8,647 bases of DNA from Planctomycetota bacterium (GTDB lineage Bacteria > Planctomycetota > Planctomycetia > Pirellulales > Thermoguttaceae). Numbering within the stretch: the first letter of the stretch is position 1; each line of letters begins with the position of its first letter. Location of the stretch: assembly GCA_025356915.1 (NCBI GenBank), contig JANXQG010000515.1, forward strand, positions 1-8,647, written 5' to 3'. The position numbers and the translations under genes are program-made. This document shows, in pieces, positions 1 through 5,184 of the stretch. The notes under the pieces were generated by a model. That model was given only the letters and a program-made list of their open reading frames with translations. It was not told the origin of the DNA and did not search any database.

Positions 1-521
1 ACGACGCCCGGTCTGCTACTCAGGCCGCCTTGGAAGAAGGCATCGTCCCCGGTGGCGGTGTGGCACTTTTGCGTTGCGAGAAGGCCGTCGATGCCCTACA
101 GCTTGAAGGTGACGAGGGCTTGGGCGCGAAGATCCTTCGGAACGTGCTGGAAGTTCCGCTGAAGGCCATTGCCCACAATGCTGGTCAAGACGGCCCCGTG
201 GTTGTGCATCGCGTCCGCCAGCTCAAGAAGAATGAGGGCTACGATGCCGACAAGGACACTTATGGCGACATGCTCGAGGCGGGCATTGTCGACCCGGCCA
301 AGGTCGTTCGCACCGCCTTGCAGAACGCCGTGAGCGTGGCCAGCCTACTCTTGACCACGTCCTGCCTCATCACCGAGATTCCTAAGAAGGACGATGGCAA
401 TGCTGCCGGACCTGGTCCTGGTGGTGGAATGGGCGGTATGGGTGGTATGGGCGGCGGCATGGGCGGCATGGGTGGAATGGGCGGCGGCATGGGTGGTATG
501 GGAGGTATGGGAGGATTCTAG
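1..521 (+). CDS. groEL: 60 kDa chaperonin GroEL, C-terminal part (first paralog, GGM-tailed)
   Basis: Partial gene: the left edge cuts it, and the first complete codon is at position 3, leaving 172 visible residues plus the stop. GroEL forms the double-ring ATP-driven folding chamber in the cytosol with GroES as lid. The visible part is the C-terminal intermediate and equatorial region. The first residue, Asp, aligns with the ATP-hydrolysis aspartate (E. coli D398) in the DALHAT-type motif. It is followed by the glycine triplet of VPGGGVALL and the nucleotide-contacting Asp in GIVDPAKVVRTALQNA. The protein ends in a long Gly/Met tail finishing GGF, as in classical GroELs but longer. It is clearly diverged from the complete groEL downstream, so the pair is not a recent duplication. 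groES follows after 83 bp. Identity is certain; the N-terminal two thirds cannot be assessed. Confidence 0.97.
   Translation, partial: DARSATQAALEEGIVPGGGVALLRCEKAVDALQLEGDEGLGAKILRNVLEVPLKAIAHNAGQDGPVVVHRVRQLKKNEGYDADKDTYGDMLEAGIVDPAKVVRTALQNAVSVASLLLTTSCLITEIPKKDDGNAAGPGPGGGMGGMGGMGGGMGGMGGMGGGMGGMGGMGGF
420..509 (+). repeat. Three tandem 30-nt units encoding the GroEL GGM tail
   Basis: Three consecutive 30-nt units (420-449, 450-479, 480-509) each encode the same decapeptide, GGGMGGMGGM. They follow a GPGP lead-in (408-419) and are closed by Gly-Gly-Phe and the stop. At DNA level the units differ mainly at synonymous third positions of Gly codons (ggt/ggc/gga). The protein repeat has therefore been maintained while the DNA diverged. 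In known GroELs such tails project into the cavity floor and influence folding of encapsulated substrate. Confidence 0.9.
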
Positions 522-530
522 TCTTACGCT

Positions 531-569
531 CCCTCATCCCTTTGGGAGAGGGTTGTTGCAGAACAACAA
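531..569 (+). terminator. Two consecutive hairpins between groEL and groES (possible attenuator or weak terminator)
   Basis: The first hairpin pairs CCCTCATCCC (531-540) with GGGAGAGGG (544-552) over a TTT loop: nine base pairs with one bulged A. It is followed by TTGTTGC rather than a clean T-run. The second pairs TTGTTG (553-558) with CAACAA (564-569) around a five-base loop. The first could partly terminate groEL transcription, or act as a processing or stability element that sets groEL:groES ratios. The lack of a real U-tract keeps confidence low for true termination. Confidence 0.35.
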
Positions 570-583
570 TTCATAACTAAAAT
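553..583 (+). promoter_or_regulatory. Weak candidate sigma70-type promoter for groES
   Basis: TAAAAT (578-583) matches the -10 consensus at five of six positions and lies 22 bp before the groES start. The best upstream partners are TTGTTG (553-558, 19-bp spacer) or TTGCAG (556-561, 16-bp spacer), each matching the -35 box at only three positions. The -35 side overlaps the second hairpin. No CIRCE inverted repeat is present in this gap. Low confidence, because A/T-rich leaders often give such matches by chance. Confidence 0.22.
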
Positions 584-604
584 TCACAGGAGAACTATAA
601 GATC

Positions 605-910
605 ATGGCAAAAGACAGCATCAAATTACGTCCCTTGGACGATCGCGTCGTGGTGGAGCCGAAAGAAGCCGAAGAAGTAACCTCGGGCGGTATTGTGTTG
701 CCCGATTCGGCCAAGGAGAAGCCCCAGCGCGGCACCGTTATCGCCGTCGGCCCGGGCAAACTGCTCGATAGCGGCGAGCGCGGCGTACTCTCGGTCAGTG
801 TCGGCGACGAAGTTATCTACGGCAAGTATTCCGGCTCCGAAGTCGAAGTCGATGGCCGTGAGGTCAAGATCCTCCGCGAGACCGACATCTTCGCGAAGGT
901 TGTCAAGTAA
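605..910 (+). CDS. groES: 10 kDa co-chaperonin GroES
   Basis: A complete 101-residue GroES, close to the usual 95-100. It forms the heptameric lid that binds GroEL and encloses substrate in the cytosol. The signature N-terminus KLRPLDDRVVVEPKEAEE (residues 7-24) opens the beta-barrel. The mobile loop spans about residues 21-36 and carries Gly-Gly-Ile-Val-Leu-Pro (28-33), whose Ile-Val-Leu contacts the GroEL apical domain. The C-terminus ETDIFAKVVK matches the family end. The ATG start is supported by AGGAG at 588-592. It sits between two different groEL genes, 83 bp after the first and 102 bp before the second, whereas classical operons place groES first. It is the only lid gene visible, so it may serve both chaperonins; that is inference. 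Confidence 0.98.
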   Translation: MAKDSIKLRPLDDRVVVEPKEAEEVTSGGIVLPDSAKEKPQRGTVIAVGPGKLLDSGERGVLSVSVGDEVIYGKYSGSEVEVDGREVKILRETDIFAKVVK

Positions 911-936
911 GGAAACACTTGTAGGGTGACGACGAA

Positions 937-962
937 GGGCGCCATCGAGCAGCATGGCCCCC
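937..962 (+). other. Hairpin in the groES-groEL2 gap
   Basis: GGGCGCCAT (937-945) can pair with ATGGCCCCC (954-962) over an eight-base loop, giving eight pairs with a single internal C-C mismatch. No T-run follows, so it is not an intrinsic terminator. It may be an mRNA processing or stability element lowering or separating groEL2 expression from groES. The rest of the 102-bp gap shows no CIRCE element and no convincing promoter. Confidence 0.3.
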
Positions 963-1012
963 AAAGTCCCACCATTCCCCGCCTACACGTCCATCATTAA
1001 GGAACTGCCAAC

Positions 1013-2626
1013 GTGGCTAAACAACTACTTTACGATGATCAGGCCCGGAAGCGTCTGCTTCGGGGTGTGGAAAAACTGGCCGATGTCGTCGCCGTGACGC
1101 TCGGTCCGACCGGTCACAACGTCATTATCGACAAGTCCTATGGCGGTCCGACCGTCACCAAGGACGGCGTTACGGTGAGCAAGGAAATCGATCTGGAGGA
1201 TCGCTTCGAGAACATGGGCGCGAAGCTCGTCAACGAAGTTGCCTCCAAGACATCGGACCTGGCGGGTGACGGCACGACGACCGCCACGGTGCTGGCTCGC
1301 GAGATATTCCGCGAAGGTCTGCGCAACATCACCGCCGGCGCCAACCCGACGGCCGTTCGACGCGGTATCGAGAAGGCCGTTGACGCGGCCGTGGAGCACC
1401 TTCGCACGATGGCCAAGCCGATTAGCGGCTCGGACGACATCGCTCACGTCGGCGCGATCAGTGCCAACAACGATCCGGTGATCGGCAAGCTCATTGCCGA
1501 AGCCATGGCCAAGGTAGGCAAGGACGGCGTGATCACGGTCGAGGAAGGCAAGACTGCCGAAACGACCTACGACGTCGTCGAAGGCATGCAGTTCGACAAG
1601 GGATACTTGTCGCCTTACTTCATCAATAACCCGGCCACGATGAGCGTCGAGCTGGAGGATGTCCTGATCCTGATTCACGAGAAGAAGATCAGCAATATCC
1701 GCGAGTTGATTCCCATCTTGGAGAAGGTTGCGCACTCCGGCAAGCCGCTGTTGATCATTGCCGAGGATGTCGAGGGTGAGGCCCTCACGACCCTCGTGGT
1801 GAACAAGCTCCGCGGCGTACTCAACCTAGCTTCCGTGAAAGCCCCTGGCTTCGGCGATCGCCGCAAGGCCTTGCTGGCCGATATCGGCATCCTCACTGCC
1901 GGCACCGTGATCAGCGAGGATCTCGGCCTGAAGCTCGAGAACCTCACGCTGGAGCAACTTGGTCGAGCGAAGAAGATCTCGATCGACAAGGACAACACAA
2001 CGATCATTGAAGGCGGTGGCAAGCCGGCCGACATCAAGGCCCGCGTCGAGCAGCTCAAGCGGCAGATTGAAGCCAGCGACAGCGACTACGATCGCGAGAA
2101 GCTCCAAGAGCGTCTGGCGAAGCTCTCCGGCGGCGTGGCGGTGATTTCGGTTGGTGGCAGCACCGAGGCCGAAATGAAGCAGACCAAGGCTCGCGTTGAG
2201 GATGCACTGCATGCCACGCGCGCGGCTGCCGAGGAAGGCGTACTACCTGGCGGTGGCGTTGCTCTGCTGCGTTGCAAGGCTGCGGTCGAGAAAACTCGCG
2301 GTGCCAAGGGCGACGAGAAGGTTGGTATCGATATCATCCTGCGGGCGTTATCTGGTCCGATCAAGCAGATCGCCCAAAACAGCGGTGTCGACGGTTCGGT
2401 GGTTGCCGACGAGGTCAGCCAGAAGGCCGACAACATCGGTTTTGATGCCTATTCGGGCAAGTATGTTGACATGTTCAAGGCCGGCATTATTGACCCGTTG
2501 AAGGTCGTTCGTACGGCATTGCAGAACGCTGCCAGCATCGCCGGATTGATGTTGACCACCGAGACCTTGATTACCGATCTGGAAAAAGACGACAAGAAGA
2601 AGATGGTCGAGGGATCTGTCCGCTAA
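1013..2626 (+). CDS. groEL: 60 kDa chaperonin GroEL, second paralog, without GGM tail
   Basis: A complete 537-residue group I chaperonin. The start is GTG at 1013, with AAGGA (999-1003) nine bases upstream; it gives the family N-terminus MAKQLLYDDQARKRLLRGV. ATP-site elements are intact: LGPTGHNV (30-37), catalytic-region D51, the phosphate-binding GDGTTT (85-90), D397 (E. coli D398), GGG at 413-415 and D494. Apical residues for substrate and GroES binding are retained at Y198, Y202 and F203 in GYLSPYFIN, so it should be an active GroES-dependent chaperonin. Its oddity is the C-terminus: after TLITDL it ends in a short charged stretch (EKDDKKKMVEGSVR) with no Gly-Met repeats. The N-terminal 396 residues cannot be compared with the first paralog, which is cut there. 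A terminator follows 37 bp after the stop. Family assignment is certain; a specialised role for this paralog is inference. Confidence 0.98.
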   Translation: MAKQLLYDDQARKRLLRGVEKLADVVAVTLGPTGHNVIIDKSYGGPTVTKDGVTVSKEIDLEDRFENMGAKLVNEVASKTSDLAGDGTTTATVLAREIFREGLRNITAGANPTAVRRGIEKAVDAAVEHLRTMAKPISGSDDIAHVGAISANNDPVIGKLIAEAMAKVGKDGVITVEEGKTAETTYDVVEGMQFDKGYLSPYFINNPATMSVELEDVLILIHEKKISNIRELIPILEKVAHSGKPLLIIAEDVEGEALTTLVVNKLRGVLNLASVKAPGFGDRRKALLADIGILTAGTVISEDLGLKLENLTLEQLGRAKKISIDKDNTTIIEGGGKPADIKARVEQLKRQIEASDSDYDREKLQERLAKLSGGVAVISVGGSTEAEMKQTKARVEDALHATRAAAEEGVLPGGGVALLRCKAAVEKTRGAKGDEKVGIDIILRALSGPIKQIAQNSGVDGSVVADEVSQKADNIGFDAYSGKYVDMFKAGIIDPLKVVRTALQNAASIAGLMLTTETLITDLEKDDKKKMVEGSVR

Positions 2627-2662
2627 GCGGTGGTCCTGCCGGAACCCGATTGCACTAAAGCG

Positions 2663-2698
2663 CGGGGCCACCTCTGATTTGGGGTGGCCCCGTTTTTT
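2663..2698 (+). terminator. Strong Rho-independent terminator after groEL2
   Basis: A perfect ten-base-pair stem, CGGGGCCACC (2663-2672) with GGTGGCCCCG (2683-2692), has a ten-base loop and is followed at once by six T residues (2693-2698). This is a textbook intrinsic terminator. It separates the chaperonin block from dnaJ, so dnaJ needs its own promoter or readthrough. Confidence 0.92.
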
Positions 2699-2719
2699 CT
2701 GCCATCGTGTCGACTAAGC

Positions 2720-2725
2720 TACAAT
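2720..2725 (+). promoter_or_regulatory. Candidate -10 box directly before dnaJ (possible leaderless start)
   Basis: TACAAT at 2720-2725 matches the -10 consensus at five of six positions and lies between the groEL2 terminator and dnaJ. No good -35 box is found 16-18 bp upstream. Transcription would begin about 2731-2733, which falls on the ATG cluster at 2732/2735. No Shine-Dalgarno sequence precedes these ATGs. Together this suggests a leaderless dnaJ mRNA, but the evidence is a single hexamer. Confidence 0.3.
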
Positions 2726-2734
2726 ATGGTGATG

Positions 2735-3871
2735 ATGTCTGATAAACGTGACCTTTACGAGATTCTCGGCATCGATCGCTCCGCAACCAAGGAGCAGATC
2801 TCCGATGCTTATCGCAAACTGGCACTGAAGTTTCACCCCGATCGCAACCCAGGCGATGAAACGGCGATCACCAGGTTCAAAGAGGCGGCTGAGGCATTTG
2901 AGGTTCTGAACCACCAGGAAAAGCGAGCAAAATATGATCGCTACGGCTTTCAGGGCCTTCAGGGGAACGATGCGCCGCACTTCCACAATGTGGGCGATAT
3001 TTTCGAGGCATTTGGCGACGTTTTTGGCGATGGTATTTTCGGTGAACTCTTTGGCGGCGGCCGGGGCCGAGGCCGCCAGACTCGCAAGGGGGGCGACGTG
3101 CAGTGCGAAGTCACGCTCGATCTCATCGAAGCGGCCAATGGCGCGTCGAAGGCCGTCGAATTTGACCGGCATTCCGCTTGTGATAACTGTAGCGGCTCGG
3201 GGGCTAAGCCTGGCACCAGGCCGGAAAAATGCCCCTACTGCGGTGGCAGTGGTCGTGTTGTTCAGGCGAGTGGCTTTTTTTCGTTGCAAACGCCCTGTCC
3301 TTCCTGCCGAGGAAGCGGCCGCGTGATTCGTGAAGCCTGCTCTTCCTGCCGTGGCAACGGCTATCTGCCTCGGCATGTCAGCCGCAAGGTCGATATTCCC
3401 CCGGGCGTGGACAACGGCACGCAACTCCGTCTCAGCGGCGAAGGCGAGCCAAGCACTTCCGGCGGACCGCCGGGCGATTGCTATTGCTCGATCCATGTCA
3501 AGGAACATCCACTCTTCCATCGTGAAGGTCGCGACTTGGTCTGCCAGGTGCCGATCACCTATTCGCAGGCCACCTTGGGTGCGCCGGTCAAAGTTCCCAC
3601 GCTCAGCGGTCCAGAGCAGATCGACGTGCCGCCAGGCACCCAGCCTGGCGAGGTATTTACGTTGCGTGGCCGGGGCATGCCCGACGTCCGTCACCGCGGC
3701 CGTGGCGACCTGCACGTGCAAATCGCGGTCGAAATACCCAAGCGGCTTTCCGACCGCCACGAGGAATTGCTCCGCGAGTTGGCCGAAATCGAAAACACCA
3801 ATGTTTCCCCAAAGCGGAATACTTTTTTCAAGAAAATCAAGGATTTATTCCACTCCGAAGAAAGCCCGTGA
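2735..3871 (+). CDS. dnaJ: Chaperone protein DnaJ (type I Hsp40)
   Basis: A DnaJ of 378 residues from the chosen ATG, a normal length for the family. It delivers unfolded clients to DnaK and stimulates its ATPase through the J-domain. The J-domain covers residues 1 to about 70, with the essential HPD at 34-36. A Gly/Phe-rich segment (about 86-118) follows, then the zinc-binding domain with all four CXXCXGXG repeats: cysteines 149/152, 166/169, 188/191 and 202/205. The C-terminal substrate-binding and dimerisation domains complete the protein. Candidate starts are ATG at 2726, 2732 and 2735. The last gives the family-like MSDKRDLYEILGI; none has a clear ribosome-binding site. A longer in-frame reading from GTG 2684 begins inside the terminator stem and is unlikely. 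grpE starts 16 bp after the stop, so the two are probably co-transcribed. dnaK is not in the window. Confidence 0.96.
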   Translation: MSDKRDLYEILGIDRSATKEQISDAYRKLALKFHPDRNPGDETAITRFKEAAEAFEVLNHQEKRAKYDRYGFQGLQGNDAPHFHNVGDIFEAFGDVFGDGIFGELFGGGRGRGRQTRKGGDVQCEVTLDLIEAANGASKAVEFDRHSACDNCSGSGAKPGTRPEKCPYCGGSGRVVQASGFFSLQTPCPSCRGSGRVIREACSSCRGNGYLPRHVSRKVDIPPGVDNGTQLRLSGEGEPSTSGGPPGDCYCSIHVKEHPLFHREGRDLVCQVPITYSQATLGAPVKVPTLSGPEQIDVPPGTQPGEVFTLRGRGMPDVRHRGRGDLHVQIAVEIPKRLSDRHEELLRELAEIENTNVSPKRNTFFKKIKDLFHSEESP

Positions 3872-3887
3872 GATCCTCACGTTTCCC

Positions 3888-4463
3888 ATGAACGACGAAA
3901 ATACCAGCACCACGAATGATGCCACGCCGCAGACGGCGGTTAATCCAGAATCGTCCACGGACCATGGTGCCGCAGACAATGCGCCCGAGGCTGTGGAGGA
4001 GAATCTCTTGGATCAGTTGCACAACGACTTGGAAGCCGCCAAGAACCGCGTGCTCCGCAGTCAGGCGGAGCTGGAAAACTACCGCAAGCGGGCCGCTCGC
4101 GAGATCGAGGAGCATCGCCGCTATGCTAACCAACCGCTGATGTATGACCTCTTGCCGGTGTTGGACAACATCGAGAGAGCAATTGGTGCGGCGGAGAAAT
4201 CGCAGGACGTGGCCGGTCTACTGGAAGGCGTGAAGCTGGTTGCACGGCAATTTGAAGAAGTATTTGCGAGGCACCGCTGTTTGCGGATCGGGGCTTTGAA
4301 TTTGCCTTTCGATCCGCACCTGCACCATGCGATTTCGCAACAGATAACGGATGAAGTTCCGCCAAACACCGTCGTGCTCGTGACCCAATCCGGCTTCCAG
4401 TTGTACGATCGCGTCGTGCGACCCAGCCTCGTGATCGTGTCGCGCGGATCAGATGCCTCGTAA
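3888..4463 (+). CDS. grpE: GrpE, DnaK nucleotide exchange factor
   Basis: A 191-residue GrpE that releases ADP from DnaK, acting as a dimer in the cytosol. The first ~38 residues are acidic, polar and disordered, as usual. A long helix (about 38-80, LLDQLHNDLEAAKNRVLRSQ onward, containing AELENYRKRAAREIEEHRRYA) forms the dimeric coiled coil. It is followed by YDLLPVLDNIERAI (86-99), typical of the family. The C-terminal beta domain carries the GrpE signature: PFDPHLHHAIS (140-150) through GFQLYDRVVRPSLVIVS (169-185). The ATG at 3888 is chosen because it opens a normal acidic GrpE leader. The same frame is open farther upstream, but that stretch lies within dnaJ and reads as Arg/Ser-rich out-of-frame sequence. 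No Shine-Dalgarno is visible, and with only 16 bp after dnaJ, translational coupling is plausible. The dnaJ-grpE order is reversed from the common grpE-dnaK-dnaJ cluster. Confidence 0.95.
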   Translation: MNDENTSTTNDATPQTAVNPESSTDHGAADNAPEAVEENLLDQLHNDLEAAKNRVLRSQAELENYRKRAAREIEEHRRYANQPLMYDLLPVLDNIERAIGAAEKSQDVAGLLEGVKLVARQFEEVFARHRCLRIGALNLPFDPHLHHAISQQITDEVPPNTVVLVTQSGFQLYDRVVRPSLVIVSRGSDAS

Positions 4464-4495
4464 GTAACTTTGCCCCCAATCCTGGAGCCACCAAC

Positions 4496-4897
4496 ATGCC
4501 AACCTATGACTATGTGTGCGATGCCTGCGAGCACCAGTTCGAGCTGTTCCAATCGATGAAGGACGATCCGAAGAAGCAGTGCCCCGAGTGCGGCAAGAAA
4601 AAGCTTCGCCGGCTAATCGGGACGGGTTTGGCGATTGTTTTCAAGGGTTCCGGCTTCTATACGACCGACTACCGCAGCGAATCCTACAAGAAGGCTGCCG
4701 CTGCCGACAAGTCGGCCAGTTCGTCCAGCCCTTCCGAGAAGTCCGGCCCTTCCGAGAAGTCCAGCCCTTCCGAGAAGTCCAACGCGGCAGAGAAGTCCAG
4801 TCCCGCGGAAAAATCTAGCACGGCAGAGAAATCCGGACCTGCCGAGAAGTCTGGCGAAAGCAGTGGCGGAAAGAAGGGGAAGAGCGGGAAGAAGTGA
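4496..4897 (+). CDS. FmdB-family zinc-ribbon protein with hexapeptide-repeat tail
   Basis: A 133-residue protein. Residues 1-60 form the small FmdB/CxxC-CxxC zinc-ribbon domain: MPTYDYVCDACEHQFE, then CPEC, with ligands C8, C11, C29 and C32. The family hallmark GSGFYTTDYRS (51-61) follows. FmdB-type domains are annotated as putative regulators, but their molecular role is poorly defined, so no function is assigned. The remainder is low-complexity. Residues 78-119 are seven hexapeptides of the form (S/G/N)(P/A/T)(S/A)EKS, and the end is Gly/Lys-rich (GGKKGKSGKK). The tail is presumably disordered, with Ser and Lys evenly spaced. No membrane segment or signal peptide is seen. The start is supported by GGAG at 4484-4487, eight bases upstream. 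It lies 32 bp after grpE and 63 bp before yacG, consistent with one transcript with the chaperone genes. Confidence 0.9.
   Translation: MPTYDYVCDACEHQFELFQSMKDDPKKQCPECGKKKLRRLIGTGLAIVFKGSGFYTTDYRSESYKKAAAADKSASSSSPSEKSGPSEKSSPSEKSNAAEKSSPAEKSSTAEKSGPAEKSGESSGGKKGKSGKK
4727..4852 (+). repeat. Seven 18-nt in-frame repeats in the FmdB-type gene
   Basis: Seven tandem 18-nt units encode variants of SPSEKS. The first three (4727-4780) are almost identical at DNA level and differ only by AGC/GGC in the first codon. The last four (4781-4852) are more diverged but keep the Glu-Lys-Ser core. The pattern suggests recent slippage or unequal exchange at the left end, with length variation likely among relatives. 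Confidence 0.9.
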
Positions 4898-4899
4898 GG

Positions 4900-4921
4900 C
4901 AGTACTCAGTACTCAGTACTG
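4900..4921 (+). repeat. Three perfect CAGTACT heptads (STRR-like)
   Basis: CAGTACT occurs three times in direct tandem (4900-4906, 4907-4913, 4914-4920), starting two bases after the stop codon of the FmdB-type gene. Each unit contains the palindrome AGTACT. The first copy can pair with AGTACTG (4915-4921), giving a seven-base-pair hairpin with an eight-base loop. No T-run follows. Unit length and intergenic position resemble heptanucleotide short tandemly repeated repetitive sequences known from cyanobacteria. Confidence 0.9.
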
Positions 4922-4935
4922 TAATTCACCAGCTA

Positions 4936-4956
4936 TCCACCGCTCACCGTCCACTG
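4936..4956 (+). repeat. Degenerate 7-nt periodic run before yacG
   Basis: TCCACCG (4936-4942), CTCACCG (4943-4949) and TCCACTG (4950-4956) are three adjacent heptads sharing the core YCAC. They run almost up to the yacG start and occupy the place where a ribosome-binding site would be expected. It may be a decayed heptad array, but three imperfect copies could arise by chance. Confidence 0.4.
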
Positions 4957-4960
4957 TTCC

Positions 4961-5146
4961 ATGAGCCAGTGTCCTTGCCCTCTGTGTGAACGTCTCTTCG
5001 ATCCGGAGCAAAGTCCGGCATTGCCGTTTTGCAGTATCCGCTGCCGTCTAGCCGATCTAAATCGCTGGCTCAAAGAGGGCTATGGCCTTCCCTACGAGTC
5101 GCCTGAAGAGGACGAAGAGCGGCCCGCTCCGCCGGAAGAGGATTAA
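4961..5146 (+). CDS. yacG: YacG-type zinc-binding DNA gyrase inhibitor family protein
   Basis: A 61-residue protein matching the YacG family in length and motif order. The zinc ligands are C6 and C9 (CPLC), then C24 and C28 in PFCSIRC. The family stretch RLADLNRWLKEGYGLP follows, and the protein ends in an acidic, Pro-rich tail (SPEEDEERPAPPEED). In E. coli, YacG binds the GyrB C-terminal region and blocks DNA binding by gyrase; that activity here is inferred from family membership. The ATG at 4961 has no Shine-Dalgarno sequence, because the preceding DNA is a degenerate heptad run. It lies 63 bp after the FmdB-type gene and 38 bp before the radical SAM gene. In proteobacteria yacG often neighbours coaE and zapD, so this setting is different. 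Confidence 0.88.
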   Translation: MSQCPCPLCERLFDPEQSPALPFCSIRCRLADLNRWLKEGYGLPYESPEEDEERPAPPEED

Positions 5147-5174
5147 CGTCCCAAGTGAGCCAACTAGAATTGGC

Positions 5175-5179
5175 GAGGA
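5175..5179 (+). promoter_or_regulatory. Ribosome-binding site deciding the radical SAM start
   Basis: GAGGA lies five bases before ATG 5185. This favours 5185 over the in-frame GTG at 5155, which has no such signal and would add ten residues unlike the family N-terminus. Confidence 0.7.
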
Positions 5180-5184
5180 ATTCA

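Noticed and set aside
522..1012. CIRCE (HrcA) operator near groES or groEL2
   Set aside because: Neither intergenic gap has a TTAGCACTC / GAGTGCTAA-type inverted repeat. A site before the first groEL would be outside the window.
2684..2734. Upstream GTG start for dnaJ adding 17 residues
   Set aside because: It begins inside the terminator stem, has no ribosome-binding site, and the added residues are unlike DnaJ N-termini. ATG 2735 gives a family-typical start.
2714..3760. Long open frame on the minus strand opposite dnaJ
   Set aside because: It mirrors dnaJ codon structure, shows no recognisable domain, and dnaJ is certain on the other strand.
3330..3887. Upstream extension of the grpE frame
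   Set aside because: It overlaps dnaJ and reads as Arg/Ser-rich out-of-frame sequence. The GrpE acidic leader starts at ATG 3888.
4900..4956. CRISPR-like array
   Set aside because: The units are 7 nt and directly adjacent with no spacers, so they are simple tandem repeats.
5155..5184. GTG 5155 as start of the radical SAM gene
   Set aside because: ATG 5185 has GAGGA at proper spacing, and the family N-terminus begins just after it.
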